Shown: piece by piece, positions 8,182 to 16,745 of the stretch
Layout of the letters: every line of letters begins with the position of its first letter
Position numbering within the stretch: the first letter of the stretch is position 1
The notes under the pieces: generated by a model
What the model was told of the DNA's origin: nothing
Databases searched by the model: none
The model's input: the letters and a program-made list of their open reading frames with translations, nothing else
Program-made: the position numbers and the translations under genes
From: an uncultured Ruminococcus sp.
GTDB taxonomy: Bacteria > Bacillota > Clostridia > Oscillospirales > Acutalibacteraceae
NCBI GenBank assembly: GCA_902800065.1
Contig: CADCDE010000026.1
Coordinates: 1 to 40,539, forward strand
DNA: 40,539 bases
Direction of reading: 5' to 3'

Positions 8182-8302
8182 GTGGAGAGTTGAGAGTGAA
8201 GAGTGGAATTATCTCCGCTTTCCAATAAATTCTCAAAATCCACTTATTTTTTAATGTGAAATTCAGAAAAAAGTTTTAAAGTTCAACTGCTCAACTCTCC
8301 AC
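8182..8302. repeat. Inverted repeat between argC and argJ
   Basis: The 13-base arm GTGGAGAGTTGAG at 8182-8194 is repeated in inverse as CTCAACTCTCCAC at 8290-8302. Both arms are embedded in longer GAGTGGA/GAGAGT-rich tracts (8181-8208 and 8290-8320). No open reading frame lies inside. The ends being inverted and the centre AT-rich suggest a small non-coding mobile-like element inserted in the operon. Confidence 0.65.
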
Positions 8303-8320
8303 TCTCCAAACTCCACTCTC

Positions 8321-9358
8321 TTAAAATGCAGGGGGGACTATTATCAAGCCCGTTTTTTCGTCTAATCCGAAAATAATATTCATATTCTGAATAGCCTGAC
8401 CAGCCGCACCCTTGACCATATTATCAATAGCTGATATTGCAATGAAAGTGCCTGTTCTTGTATCAACGTGAAGCGATATATCACAGAAATTTGAATATTT
8501 TATATTGTGTATATCAGCGTTTGCACCGTCAGGAAGAAGTCTTACAAAAAATTCATCTTTGTAAAAATCCTCGTATGATTTTCTTATCTGCTCTTTTGTG
8601 ACACCCTCATTCAGCCTTGCATAGCAGGTGGATATGATACCACGATTGACAGGCAACAAATGCGGTACAAATGTAATTTTTACATTTTTGCCCGACAACT
8701 TGGAAAGAGTCTGTTCAATTTCGGGAGTATGGCGGTGGTTAGCCACTTTATAAGCATGGAAGCCCTCATTAAGTTCGGGATAGTGATTACCCTGATTAGG
8801 CTTTCTTCCTGCACCTGTAACGCCTGATTTGGAATCAACTATAATTCCGTCAGTACTTACAAGATTATTAACAACAGCAGGTGCAAGTGCCAACGGTGCA
8901 CCCGTTGTATAGCAACCAGGATTGGCAATAACTTTCTTTCCCTTGATATTCTCTCTGAAAAGTTCGGGCAAACCGTAAACGGCTTTTTTATGCAGGTCAT
9001 GGTCTAAAAACTCACAGCCGTACCATTCTTTGTATTCATCTTCGCTTTCAAGACGGAAATCTGCTCCCAAGTCAATGAACGCTTTACCTTGATTGTCGCA
9101 CTGTGCGGCTAATTCCTGTGAAAGTCCGTGAGGAAGTGCCGCAAATATAACATCACTTTTTGCAACGACTTCATCCTGCGTACCACACTCCATGTCACAG
9201 AGAGTCTTATATGACGGATAAACCTCACTCAATTTCTTTCCCTCAAAGCTGACTGAACTTATAGCGGCAATCTCAGCCTGCGGGTGTGTAAGGAGTATTC
9301 TTACAAGCTCTGCTCCTGCATAACCTGTTGCTCCGATTATTCCTACTTTTATTTTCAT
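8321..9358 (-). CDS. argC: N-acetyl-gamma-glutamyl-phosphate reductase
   Basis: It reduces N-acetylglutamyl phosphate to the semialdehyde with NADPH, the third arginine step. The Rossmann motif GATGYAGAE is at 9-17 and the catalytic cysteine is C149 in NPGCYTT (146-152). SGVTGAGRKPNQ and GFHAYKVANHRHTPE are typical of this family. The 345-residue length is normal. The start codon is 12 bases downstream of the argH stop. A repeat-filled gap of 163 bases separates it from argJ, unusual in this otherwise tight cluster. Confidence 0.95.
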   Translation of the reverse strand: MKIKVGIIGATGYAGAELVRILLTHPQAEIAAISSVSFEGKKLSEVYPSYKTLCDMECGTQDEVVAKSDVIFAALPHGLSQELAAQCDNQGKAFIDLGADFRLESEDEYKEWYGCEFLDHDLHKKAVYGLPELFRENIKGKKVIANPGCYTTGAPLALAPAVVNNLVSTDGIIVDSKSGVTGAGRKPNQGNHYPELNEGFHAYKVANHRHTPEIEQTLSKLSGKNVKITFVPHLLPVNRGIISTCYARLNEGVTKEQIRKSYEDFYKDEFFVRLLPDGANADIHNIKYSNFCDISLHVDTRTGTFIAISAIDNMVKGAAGQAIQNMNIIFGLDEKTGLIIVPPAF

Positions 9359-9370
9359 TTCAATTCCCTC

Positions 9371-10744
9371 TTAATCTTCAATTAACGCTTTTACACGTTT
9401 TACTTGTGCTTTTACATTCTCACTTGCGGGACCACCTATAACTTTTCTGCCATTCACACAGTTTTCAAGCGAAATTGCTTCATATACGCCCTCGTCAAAT
9501 ACTTCACAAATTTTCTTGTATTCCTCTATCGGCAATTCTTCAAGCGTTGTTTTCTTCTCTATGCAGATTGCTACAAGTGTACCCGTTGCCTTATAAGCAT
9601 CACGGAACGGCAAGCCCTTTTTAACAAGATAATCAGCACAATCCGTTGCATTGATAAAACCGTTAGCTGCTGCTTTTCTCATATTATCCGTAAGAACTTT
9701 CATTGTATCTATCATGGGAGTAAATGCGGTTAAGCACATCTTGACCGTATCGACTGCATCAAATATTGCCTCTTTGTCCTCCTGCATATCCTTGTTGTAT
9801 GCAAGGGCTATTCCTTTCATCACTGTTAAGAGTGTCATTAAATCTCCGAATACTCTGCCCGATTTTCCTCTGACAAGCTCTGCTATATCTGGATTTTTCT
9901 TTTGTGGCATAATGCTTGAACCCGTTGAAAATGCGTCATCAAGTTCAACGAATTTGAATTCCCACGAACACCACATGATAATTTCCTCGGAGAATCTCGA
10001 AAGATGTACCATGATTATTGAAAGAACACTTGCAAGCTCCATACAGAAATCCCTGTCTGAAACTCCGTCAAGGCTGTTCTGTGAAACTCTGTCGAATCCA
10101 AGAAGTTTAGCTGTAATATTTCTGTCAATGGGATAGGTTGTCGTTGCCAATGCACCGCTTCCCAAGGGCATTTCGTCCATATGTCTGTATGCACATTCCA
10201 ATCTGTCAAGGTCTCTCAAAAGCATTTCGGCATAAGCCATAAGATGATGACCGAAGGTTATCGGCTGAGCCCTCTGCAAATGGGTATATCCAGGCATTAC
10301 TGCACCTGCATATGCTTCGGCTTTATTACAGATAACTTCAATTAATTCCTTGACCTGCTTTTTGATATTCTGCACTTCCTTTTTGAGATACAGGCGGATA
10401 TCAACAGCCACTTGGTCGTTACGGCTTCGGGCTGTATGCAAACGCTTTCCCGTCTGACCGAGACGCTGAGTAAGTTCACCCTCAATGAATGTATGTATAT
10501 CCTCGGCATTTGGATCTATCTGAAGCTTTCCCTCATCAATATCTGCAAGTATGCCCTTCAAGCCCTCAATTATCGCCTCTGATTCGCTTTTTTCGATAAT
10601 ACCGCATTCACCTATCATTTCGGCATGAGCAATACTGCCCTCTATATCCTCACGGTACATTCTGCTGTCGAATGATATTGATGAATTGAAGTCATTTGTT
10701 TTTTTGTCTATCTCCTTTGAGAAACGTCCTGCCCAAAGTTTCAC
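9371..10744 (-). CDS. argH: Argininosuccinate lyase
   Basis: It splits argininosuccinate into arginine and fumarate, the last arginine step. The fumarase/aspartase signature GSSIMPQKKNPD is at 275-286 and TPGYTHLQRAQP-like residues (PGYTHLQRAQP) place a conserved histidine near 155. The GTG at 10744 is chosen because AAAGGAG lies eight bases upstream and homologues begin KLWAGRF; the open frame runs 22 codons further upstream through a hairpin without a good site. The product is 457 residues. It follows argG after a 91-base gap. Confidence 0.94.
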   Translation of the reverse strand: MKLWAGRFSKEIDKKTNDFNSSISFDSRMYREDIEGSIAHAEMIGECGIIEKSESEAIIEGLKGILADIDEGKLQIDPNAEDIHTFIEGELTQRLGQTGKRLHTARSRNDQVAVDIRLYLKKEVQNIKKQVKELIEVICNKAEAYAGAVMPGYTHLQRAQPITFGHHLMAYAEMLLRDLDRLECAYRHMDEMPLGSGALATTTYPIDRNITAKLLGFDRVSQNSLDGVSDRDFCMELASVLSIIMVHLSRFSEEIIMWCSWEFKFVELDDAFSTGSSIMPQKKNPDIAELVRGKSGRVFGDLMTLLTVMKGIALAYNKDMQEDKEAIFDAVDTVKMCLTAFTPMIDTMKVLTDNMRKAAANGFINATDCADYLVKKGLPFRDAYKATGTLVAICIEKKTTLEELPIEEYKKICEVFDEGVYEAISLENCVNGRKVIGGPASENVKAQVKRVKALIED

Positions 10745-10772
10745 AAAATCAACTCCTTTTCTAAACGACATC

Positions 10773-10805
10773 AAGGCGGACAATGATTTTACCACTGTTC
10801 GCCCT
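10773..10805 (-). other. Hairpin in the argG-argH intergenic region
   Basis: On the minus strand AGGGCGAACAGTGGT pairs with TCATTGTCCGCCTT through about 13 pairs including G-U wobbles and one mismatch, with an AAAA loop. No T run follows. It could adjust argH expression by processing, attenuation or stabilisation of the argG end. Confidence 0.5.
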
Positions 10806-10835
10806 GACATATTTCTTTAAAATCAGACTGAAAAA

Positions 10836-12056
10836 TTATTCAGTGATAAGATTTTTCTTAGCCTGAACCTTTATCGGAAGTCCAAAGAGATTTATAAATC
10901 CTGCTGAATCCTTCTGATTGTAAACCTCATCCTCATCGAATGTAGCGATATCCATATCATAGAGTGAGTACGGTGAAGTAACACCTGCATCGATGATATT
11001 GCCCTTGTAGAGCTTGAGTTTTACATCACCTGTAACGGTTTCCTGAGTTGAGTCAACGAAAGCTGAAAGAGCTTTTCTGAGAGGTGTATACCACTGACCG
11101 AAATAAACGAGTTCAGCAAAACGCAAGCCAACCTGCTGTTTGAAGTGGTATGTATCTCTGTCGAGAGTAATTTCTTCGAGCTTGTTATGAGCGGCATAAA
11201 GTATAGTACCGCCTGGAGTTTCATAAACGCCCCTTGACTTCATGCCAACGAGTCTGTTTTCAACGAGGTCAACGATACCGATACCGTTTTCTCCGCCAAG
11301 CTGATTGAGCTTCTTAACTATCTCGACTGCACCGAGTTTTTCGCCGTCAACTGCTACAGGAACACCCTTTTCAAATGAGATGGTAACATAAGTAGGTTTG
11401 TCGGGAGCCTGTTCGGGAGATACACCCAGCTCCAGGAAGCCCTCTTTGTTATACATAGGCTCATTTGCAGGATCTTCAAGGTCAAGACCTTCATGTGAAA
11501 TATGCCAGATATTTTTGTCTTTTGAATAATTGGTTTCTCTTGTTATTTTGAGAGGAATATTGTGTGCTTCTGCATAATCTATTTCTTCATCACGGGATTT
11601 TATGCTCCATTCTCTCCACGGAGCGATTATCTTCATATCGGGAGCGAATGCCTTTATTGCAAGCTCAAAACGCACCTGATCATTTCCCTTACCTGTACAA
11701 CCGTGACAGATAGCATCAGCACCCTCCTTGAGAGCTATTTCAACGATACGCTTAGCGATTATCGGTCTTGCGAATGATGTTCCCAAGAGATACTTGCTTT
11801 CATAAACAGCATCTGCCTTGATTGTCGGGAAAACGTAATCCTCGATGAATTCCTTGTTCAAATCCTCGATATAGAGCTTTGAAGCACCTGTTTTGAGAGC
11901 TTTTTCTTCAAGACCGTCAAGCTCCGTACCCTGACCAACGTCACCTGATACTGCGATAACCTCACAGTTGTCATAGTTTTCCTTGAGCCACGGAATAATG
12001 ATAGAAGTATCAAGACCGCCAGAATATGCCAAAACTACTTTTTTTATATCACCCAT
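10836..12056 (-). CDS. argG: Argininosuccinate synthase
   Basis: It condenses citrulline and aspartate with ATP to form argininosuccinate. The ATP-pyrophosphatase loop YSGGLDTS is at 11-18, and [14 protein letters not shown], the citrulline/ATP-binding segment, follows near 115. The ATG at 12056 has a perfect GGAGG ten bases upstream and matches homologues, giving 406 residues; the longer frame to 12116 covers the promoter. It is the first gene of the arginine cluster. A promoter and a candidate ARG box lie directly upstream, which fits control by an ArgR-type repressor. Confidence 0.95.
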   Translation of the reverse strand: MGDIKKVVLAYSGGLDTSIIIPWLKENYDNCEVIAVSGDVGQGTELDGLEEKALKTGASKLYIEDLNKEFIEDYVFPTIKADAVYESKYLLGTSFARPIIAKRIVEIALKEGADAICHGCTGKGNDQVRFELAIKAFAPDMKIIAPWREWSIKSRDEEIDYAEAHNIPLKITRETNYSKDKNIWHISHEGLDLEDPANEPMYNKEGFLELGVSPEQAPDKPTYVTISFEKGVPVAVDGEKLGAVEIVKKLNQLGGENGIGIVDLVENRLVGMKSRGVYETPGGTILYAAHNKLEEITLDRDTYHFKQQVGLRFAELVYFGQWYTPLRKALSAFVDSTQETVTGDVKLKLYKGNIIDAGVTSPYSLYDMDIATFDEDEVYNQKDSAGFINLFGLPIKVQAKKNLITE

Positions 12057-12096
12057 TTTTAAAAACCTCCGTAAACATTTTTTAACTGCAATATCT

Positions 12097-12124
12097 ATTA
12101 TACACATTTTTTGCATAAAATCAA
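12097..12124 (-). promoter_or_regulatory. Promoter of argG / arginine cluster
   Basis: TTGATT (12124-12119) and a perfect TATAAT (12102-12097) are separated by 16 bases on the minus strand, about 40 bases before the argG ATG. The leader is too short for a T-box or riboswitch. Confidence 0.75.
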
Positions 12125-12132
12125 GTGTTTCG

Positions 12133-12146
12133 TGTATATTTATTCA
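12133..12146 (-). promoter_or_regulatory. Candidate ARG box (ArgR operator)
   Basis: The minus-strand 14-mer TGAATAAATATACA matches the ARG box pattern TGAAT-N4-ATTCA except for one base. It sits eight bases upstream of the argG -35 box. A related but shorter-spaced sequence (TGAAT-AAT-ATACA) overlaps the PBP stop codon near 12311-12323. No argR gene is in the window. Confidence 0.5.
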
Positions 12147-12320
12147 GTCAAGCCGTTTTTTGTACATTCCAAAATAAAAATAATAAAATTTTCTTTAATT
12201 TTTTATACAAATAGCAACAAAATCATATAGTAAAATATCAATTTTTAACCTGTAAATCAACAGCTTCCGCCTGATATTTTCAAATATTTATACATTTATG
12301 CAGAATTTAATGTATATTAT

Positions 12321-13715
12321 TCATTTATATGTCATACCCGAATCAAGAGTTTCCTCAGCCGCACTCAGAACAGCCGCTGCAACGGGGATAGCATTGTCAT
12401 ATCCCGAACCGCCATGCTCCACTACTACCGCAAAAGCATAAGGAAAGTCCTCGTCTTTGCAGAAACCTGTTATCCATGCATGGGCATCCTGGCCATCCTC
12501 GCTTACTTCCGCTGTACCCGTCTTTGCACATACGTCAAATCGGCTGCTGAATCTGTATTTACCATAATTATTCTCGACTGCATAGTCCATGTAATCAGAT
12601 AATTTTTCTGCTGTTTCGGCACTCATTATCGCATTTCCGAAAGATGAACTGTGTTCAAAGTCATTGTCTGTAATACTCTGAACTATATATGGTGTCACAG
12701 GAATACCTCCGTTGGCTATCGCTGCAGATATCATTGCAACATTTATGGGAGTTTCAAGTGTATTGTACTGTCCTACACCCGACCATGCAAAATCATTCAC
12801 ATCCGCTTCCGATACGTCATAGACACTTTTCGCCGACTCCATACCGTCAAATTCTATTCTGCTGTTGAAGCCCATTTTTTCAGCCTGTTTGAACATTCGT
12901 GCTTTTCCAAGCTCTGTTGCAAGATGTCCGAAGTAAATATTGCATGAATAGCAAACGGCATCTCTCATATTTACAGTACCCATGGAAAATTCACAGGTAA
13001 TGGCTTCATTTCCAATAATATCCGCACCCTTGCACTGCAGCACTTTATTTTCAATATCCCTGATATTTTCAAGACCTGCCGCCGCTGTAACAAGCTTAAA
13101 CGTTGAGCCGGGGGTATATTGTCCCCATAATGCACGGTTCAAATATACTCCTTCATAAGCCTCATTCGATTCAAGGTCATTCGGACGGTTCTGAGGGTCA
13201 TAAGTCGGAGTGCTTACCATACAGGCAACAGCACCTGTCTTGTAATTATAAAATATAACTGCTCCCTTTTTATCTCCGAGAGCTGTCAGAGCGGCTTTTT
13301 GCAAATTTGAATCAATTGTCAGCCTGATATCTTTACCCTTTCGGAGGTCTTTCGGCATACCGAGTCCGAATGTAAAGTCATAGCCTATAAGATCGGCACG
13401 GTATATTTCCTGAATACAATTGAATATATTACTGTTTTTGTCATCACCCACAACATGAAGACAGGCTTTTCTGACAAGTTCATCATCATTGTATATTCTC
13501 TCACCATCAATGCTCTGTGCAAGTACAACATTGTTAATATCCAGTATTTTTCCGCCGTGATCAAGATTTCCTGCTGCCGTGAGATGAAGGTTCTGAGGCT
13601 TCATTACCCATTCCTTGGCATTGATATATATATTGACCGTATGATAGACCAGTCCTGCAAAAAATGCTATCGTCATCAGCAGCACAATAAATGAACGCTT
13701 TCTTATCTTCTTCAT
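12321..13715 (-). CDS. pbpA: Class B penicillin-binding protein (transpeptidase)
   Basis: It cross-links peptidoglycan outside the membrane. One N-terminal membrane anchor is at about 9-30. The three penicillin-binding motifs are S204-T-F-K207, S257-C-N259 and K398-T-G400. At 464 residues it is short for a class B PBP because the N-terminal dimerisation module is reduced, as in Mycobacterium/Streptomyces PbpA. Its start overlaps the end of the FHA-SEDS gene by four bases (ATGA), so the two are translationally coupled and probably form one SEDS-PBP synthase complex. The symbol is by similarity in architecture. Confidence 0.9.
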   Translation of the reverse strand: MKKIRKRSFIVLLMTIAFFAGLVYHTVNIYINAKEWVMKPQNLHLTAAGNLDHGGKILDINNVVLAQSIDGERIYNDDELVRKACLHVVGDDKNSNIFNCIQEIYRADLIGYDFTFGLGMPKDLRKGKDIRLTIDSNLQKAALTALGDKKGAVIFYNYKTGAVACMVSTPTYDPQNRPNDLESNEAYEGVYLNRALWGQYTPGSTFKLVTAAAGLENIRDIENKVLQCKGADIIGNEAITCEFSMGTVNMRDAVCYSCNIYFGHLATELGKARMFKQAEKMGFNSRIEFDGMESAKSVYDVSEADVNDFAWSGVGQYNTLETPINVAMISAAIANGGIPVTPYIVQSITDNDFEHSSSFGNAIMSAETAEKLSDYMDYAVENNYGKYRFSSRFDVCAKTGTAEVSEDGQDAHAWITGFCKDEDFPYAFAVVVEHGGSGYDNAIPVAAAVLSAAEETLDSGMTYK

Positions 13716-15400
13716 ATAAGCACCTCTCCTTTTTTCGGAATTTCAGCAGTGCTTTTTTTGTAGTATGTCCTTTCATCAGCGGATTTTATAAATGCAAGAA
13801 GTCCCCAGCAAGCCATCATGCTTGAACCGCCGTAGCTGACAAACGGCAATGTTACACCTGTCAGCGGAAGCATACCCAAAATACCGAATATGTGCAGAGC
13901 TGCCTGAAATACCAACAGTCCTCCTGCAGAACACGCTGCCATAGAGTAGAATACAGAACGGCTCTTTATTATAACAGCCCTTGCATATATCATGAATCCG
14001 CCTATCGTAACAGCTAACATCAATGCGGAAATAAGTCCCATTTCTTCGCTTATTGCACCGAATACAAGGTCACTTTCGGAAGCCATTACATATCTGAGAT
14101 TTCCGTTGCCCGTTCCGAGACCGAAAAGTCCTCCGCTGGCACTGCATACAAGCGTATTGGTCTGCTGGTAGCCAAGCGAATCCGAATATTCCCATATATG
14201 CCCGATAACCTGAAAACGCTCTGCAACATAGGGCTTGAGTGTCAGTATAAAAAATGCTCCTATAATTGCTACTGCTCCTATGGTCATTATCTTTCTCATA
14301 TCACCAGACCTGAGATATGATATTATAATAAAAGCAACAAAGAATATAAGTGCCGAGCCGAAATCGCTTATATATCCGAGTATCAGTATACATATTGCCG
14401 TTACTATGATAAATCCCAGAAGATTCTGAAGCTTCTGAAGCTGATCGAGAGTTCCTGCACCTATGAAAATATATGCTACCTTTGCAAATTCTGACGGCTG
14501 AAACGAAAAAGGTCCTATAAATACCCAGTTTGAAGCACCATTGACCTCTCTTCCGAAAACAGCCGCTGCTCCGAGCATAAGTATTGCAAATACAGACATT
14601 ATCAAACGCCAATATATGACTCTATCAGGTACTTTTATAAACCACACTATAAAGCTGAAAATACACAGTCCTATTATCGTTGCGATAAGCTGCATATATC
14701 CCAGACGACTGCTGTATGTATTGCACATGACAATACCTGTACCTGTCAGCAGAAAGGCTATTGATTCAAGCTCAAAGTGTTTTATTTTCATAAACCTGTC
14801 CGAGAATTTATGGAATATCCACATGACTGCAACAAACAGTGCCACAGGAATAAGATATAATATATCCCTGACATATATCATCGCCTCAGTTGAAATCATG
14901 ATAATATAAAATGTTATCAGTGCAAGCAGAAATGTTCCCGAAACGGATTTTTTGACGGCAGTTCCTGAAACTCTTGTTCTTGAGCTTTCCTTTGTTTCAT
15001 CAACACGCCTGAGAATAAGAGAAGTATTTCCAAGAGATATCTTATCTCCTATATATACCATGCAGCGACCTTTTATTTTCTTTTCATTAACATAAACGCC
15101 TGCTTTTGAGCCTATGTCAGTTACAAACCAGCCCGTATCCCTCCTCAGTAAAACAGCGTGTTCTCTTGAAATTGTCATATCATTCTCCACACAGATATCT
15201 GCTTTATCACTTCTGCCGATAAGATTTTCCCAGAATGTCACGGGATAAATTTTTCCCGTATTATCATCCTGCAAAACCACAAGTGCATGGTCAGTTCGTC
15301 TGCCGTCATTGAGCGACCAAAAACAAACTGACAATATAATAAATGCCAGAATCGGTGCTGCTATCCTCAATGTAAATGCTACCAATTCCCAAAATTCCAT
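13712..15400 (-). CDS. FHA domain fused to a SEDS (RodA/FtsW) glycosyltransferase
   Basis: This 562-residue protein has one N-terminal membrane segment (about 8-30), a cytoplasmic FHA phosphothreonine-binding domain (about 38-132: GRS at 62-64, SREH at 79-82, then D and GS.AGVYVN), and a SEDS domain with about ten membrane segments. SEDS hallmarks are FQPSEFAK at 300-307, SDLVFGAISEEMG with D444 as probable catalytic residue, and TLPFVSYGGSS near the end. SEDS proteins polymerise lipid II into glycan strands. The FHA part suggests control by a Ser/Thr kinase of the PknB type, as for separate FHA genes beside rodA-pbpA in actinobacteria. It overlaps pbpA by four bases. Confidence 0.9.
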   Translation of the reverse strand: MEFWELVAFTLRIAAPILAFIILSVCFWSLNDGRRTDHALVVLQDDNTGKIYPVTFWENLIGRSDKADICVENDMTISREHAVLLRRDTGWFVTDIGSKAGVYVNEKKIKGRCMVYIGDKISLGNTSLILRRVDETKESSRTRVSGTAVKKSVSGTFLLALITFYIIMISTEAMIYVRDILYLIPVALFVAVMWIFHKFSDRFMKIKHFELESIAFLLTGTGIVMCNTYSSRLGYMQLIATIIGLCIFSFIVWFIKVPDRVIYWRLIMSVFAILMLGAAAVFGREVNGASNWVFIGPFSFQPSEFAKVAYIFIGAGTLDQLQKLQNLLGFIIVTAICILILGYISDFGSALIFFVAFIIISYLRSGDMRKIMTIGAVAIIGAFFILTLKPYVAERFQVIGHIWEYSDSLGYQQTNTLVCSASGGLFGLGTGNGNLRYVMASESDLVFGAISEEMGLISALMLAVTIGGFMIYARAVIIKSRSVFYSMAACSAGGLLVFQAALHIFGILGMLPLTGVTLPFVSYGGSSMMACWGLLAFIKSADERTYYKKSTAEIPKKGEVLI

Positions 15401-15423
15401 TTTCCAACCTCCTTTTTTAATTT

Positions 15424-15450
15424 GATAAATAATATTATAATTTATTTATC
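15424..15450. promoter_or_regulatory. 9-9-9 inverted repeat over the FHA-SEDS promoter
   Basis: GATAAATAA (15424-15432) and TTATTTATC (15442-15450) are a perfect 9-bp inverted repeat separated by nine bases. It covers the -10 box of the FHA-SEDS gene. It could be an operator, but the region is nearly pure A/T. Confidence 0.35.
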
Positions 15451-15461
15451 CTCTTTGTCAA
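15434..15461 (-). promoter_or_regulatory. Promoter of FHA-SEDS-pbpA
   Basis: TTGACA (15461-15456) and TATAAT (15439-15434), both perfect, have a 16-base spacer on the minus strand. A GGAGG site follows before the ATG at 15400. Confidence 0.8.
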
Positions 15462-15498
15462 TAAAAAAATAAAGACGAAAGCTGTAAAGGCTTTCGTC
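15461..15498 (-). terminator. Intrinsic terminator of the PIN/NYN-like gene
   Basis: GACGAAAGC (15474-15482) and GCTTTCGTC (15490-15498) form a perfect 9-bp stem; on the minus strand TTTATTTTTTTATT follows. It lies two bases after the stop codon of the 15501 gene and abuts the next promoter. Confidence 0.85.
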
Positions 15499-15500
15499 CA

Positions 15501-16181
15501 TCAGAGCTTGTTTATCATAAGTGGTTTTATTGCCTGATACACCTGACTTACTTTTTTGCCGTCACCGTATTTTTTCATCATTGCAGCATTTACTTCCGAC
15601 TTCGTTTCGCAATTTTTGATACATTCAACGGCAAATTTTATATCATCTTCATCATCAAGCAATTTTCCTACCTTATATTCGAGTTCATCCTGTATTTCAT
15701 CCTGTGTCATGAGGTTTTTCACGATATACACATCATATCCCTGTTTTTTCCAGTAGTCAACGAGACAGTTGAAGCCGTTGTCCTTTGTGACGATGTAATA
15801 TGATGCTTTCTTTTTGCAGTTTTCACTGCTCTGACTTATTGTATATCCCAAAAATGATGACAGTTGAAAATCCAGGGCATTCTTATAGCCGACTCTTACT
15901 CTCTGTGTACTTATGACTGCCTTTGTATTGTTCAGCACTGCATGAAGGTCAAATGACATTTTATCTGCATTTTTACTGTAAAATATACATATTGAATCCG
16001 TTTTTTTACGGTTCTCGATACCTATCAGACCATCCAGCTTTACATTCTCATAATCCACCAAAAAGAAATTCTCTATATTTTTATGAAAAATATGCTTATT
16101 ATTGCTTATAATAATATCCGTAATACTGTCTGCTTCCGACTTTCCCTTTTCCTTTACATCCGCCTTGTTTTTATCAGCCAT
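15501..16181 (-). CDS. PIN/NYN-like domain protein
   Basis: This 226-residue protein has a charged N-terminal tail (about 1-25), then a PIN-like fold: FFLVDYENV at 39-47 with D43, NALDFQLSSFLGY at 101-113 with D104, and YIVTKDNGFNCLVDYW at 129-144 with D134. Those acidic residues fit the metal-binding site of PIN/NYN ribonucleases. A helical C-terminal region (about 165-226) is rich in lysine and may bind nucleic acid. It has its own promoter and terminator, so it is a single-gene unit. No antitoxin-like gene is adjacent, which argues against a classical toxin. The RNA target is unknown. Confidence 0.7.
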   Translation of the reverse strand: MADKNKADVKEKGKSEADSITDIIISNNKHIFHKNIENFFLVDYENVKLDGLIGIENRKKTDSICIFYSKNADKMSFDLHAVLNNTKAVISTQRVRVGYKNALDFQLSSFLGYTISQSSENCKKKASYYIVTKDNGFNCLVDYWKKQGYDVYIVKNLMTQDEIQDELEYKVGKLLDDEDDIKFAVECIKNCETKSEVNAAMMKKYGDGKKVSQVYQAIKPLMINKL

Positions 16182-16216
16182 GACCTTATCACATCCTGTC
16201 TTTTAATGATAATAAT

Positions 16217-16245
16217 ATTATAGTAATTTTTTTTCATAAATTCAA
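16217..16245 (-). promoter_or_regulatory. Promoter of the PIN/NYN-like gene
   Basis: TTGAAT (16245-16240) and TATAAT (16222-16217) are separated by 17 bases on the minus strand, about 35 bases before the ATG at 16181. Confidence 0.65.
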
Positions 16246-16274
16246 TATATTTTATAAAAATTAATATAATTAAT

Positions 16275-16712
16275 TTATCTCTTTGAAAGTTTTTTTACCA
16301 TTCTTTTCAGCTTTAATGAGATTTTTTTCATTCCTGTCCTGAACGGTATCGTATGAAGCCACAAAAAAGAATACAGCCTGTAACCTTTTTCAAGAACATT
16401 ATGCTCCCTGCCGTTACGGACATATCCTGTCATAACAGCAATGATATCCTCATCTTTTATCCCATATTCCTTCTTTACACAGTTATCCCCCAATATCACA
16501 TAATCATTCTCACGGACTTCAATCACCCTATGAAGAACATATTTATCGGGCGGTCTTCGATAAAGCACTACATCTCCGACATTACATCTCTGACCGTTCC
16601 TCTTTGAAACAATAAACATATCCTTACCCTGACGAAGCAAGGGCATCATACTTACTCCGACATTGGTATATGTCAGACTTCCGTTCTTTTCTATATATTC
16701 CTTAAAATTCAT
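16275..16712 (-). CDS. S24/S26-family (signal-peptidase-like) protein
   Basis: This protein of about 145 residues has the signal-peptidase box GVSMMPLL with S21 as likely nucleophile, NVGDVVLYRRP at 44-54, LHRVIEV with H61, and LGDN with D76. The histidine in place of the usual lysine is the arrangement of the archaeal/ER and SipW-type S26B enzymes. No clear N-terminal or C-terminal membrane anchor is visible; only the stretch around YSFLWLHTIPF is hydrophobic. The ATG at 16712 follows GGTGAT; a GTG nine bases earlier is the alternative. It could process an exported or small peptide, but no candidate substrate lies next to it. Confidence 0.7.
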   Translation of the reverse strand: MNFKEYIEKNGSLTYTNVGVSMMPLLRQGKDMFIVSKRNGQRCNVGDVVLYRRPPDKYVLHRVIEVRENDYVILGDNCVKKEYGIKDEDIIAVMTGYVRNGREHNVLEKGYRLYSFLWLHTIPFRTGMKKISLKLKRMVKKLSKR

Positions 16713-16745
16713 ATATATCACCGAATATTAAATCATAATACTTTA

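Noticed and set aside
8182..8302. CRISPR array between argC and argJ
   Set aside because: There are only two inverted arms, not several direct repeats with equal spacers.
10744..10810. Longer N-terminus of argH from 10810
   Set aside because: It would cover the intergenic hairpin and lacks a ribosome binding site, whereas the GTG at 10744 has AAAGGAG and matches homologues.
12056..12116. Longer N-terminus of argG from 12116
   Set aside because: The extension overlaps the promoter, and the ATG at 12056 has a perfect GGAGG.
12057..12120. T-box or riboswitch ahead of argG
   Set aside because: The leader is only about 35-40 bases long and no specifier or antiterminator structure is seen.
15501..16181. 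Toxin-antitoxin pair with the PIN/NYN-like protein as toxin
   Set aside because: No small antitoxin-like gene is adjacent, and the gene has its own promoter and terminator.
16240..16275. Terminator after the S26-like gene
   Set aside because: Only a pure A/T palindrome is present, too weak to call.
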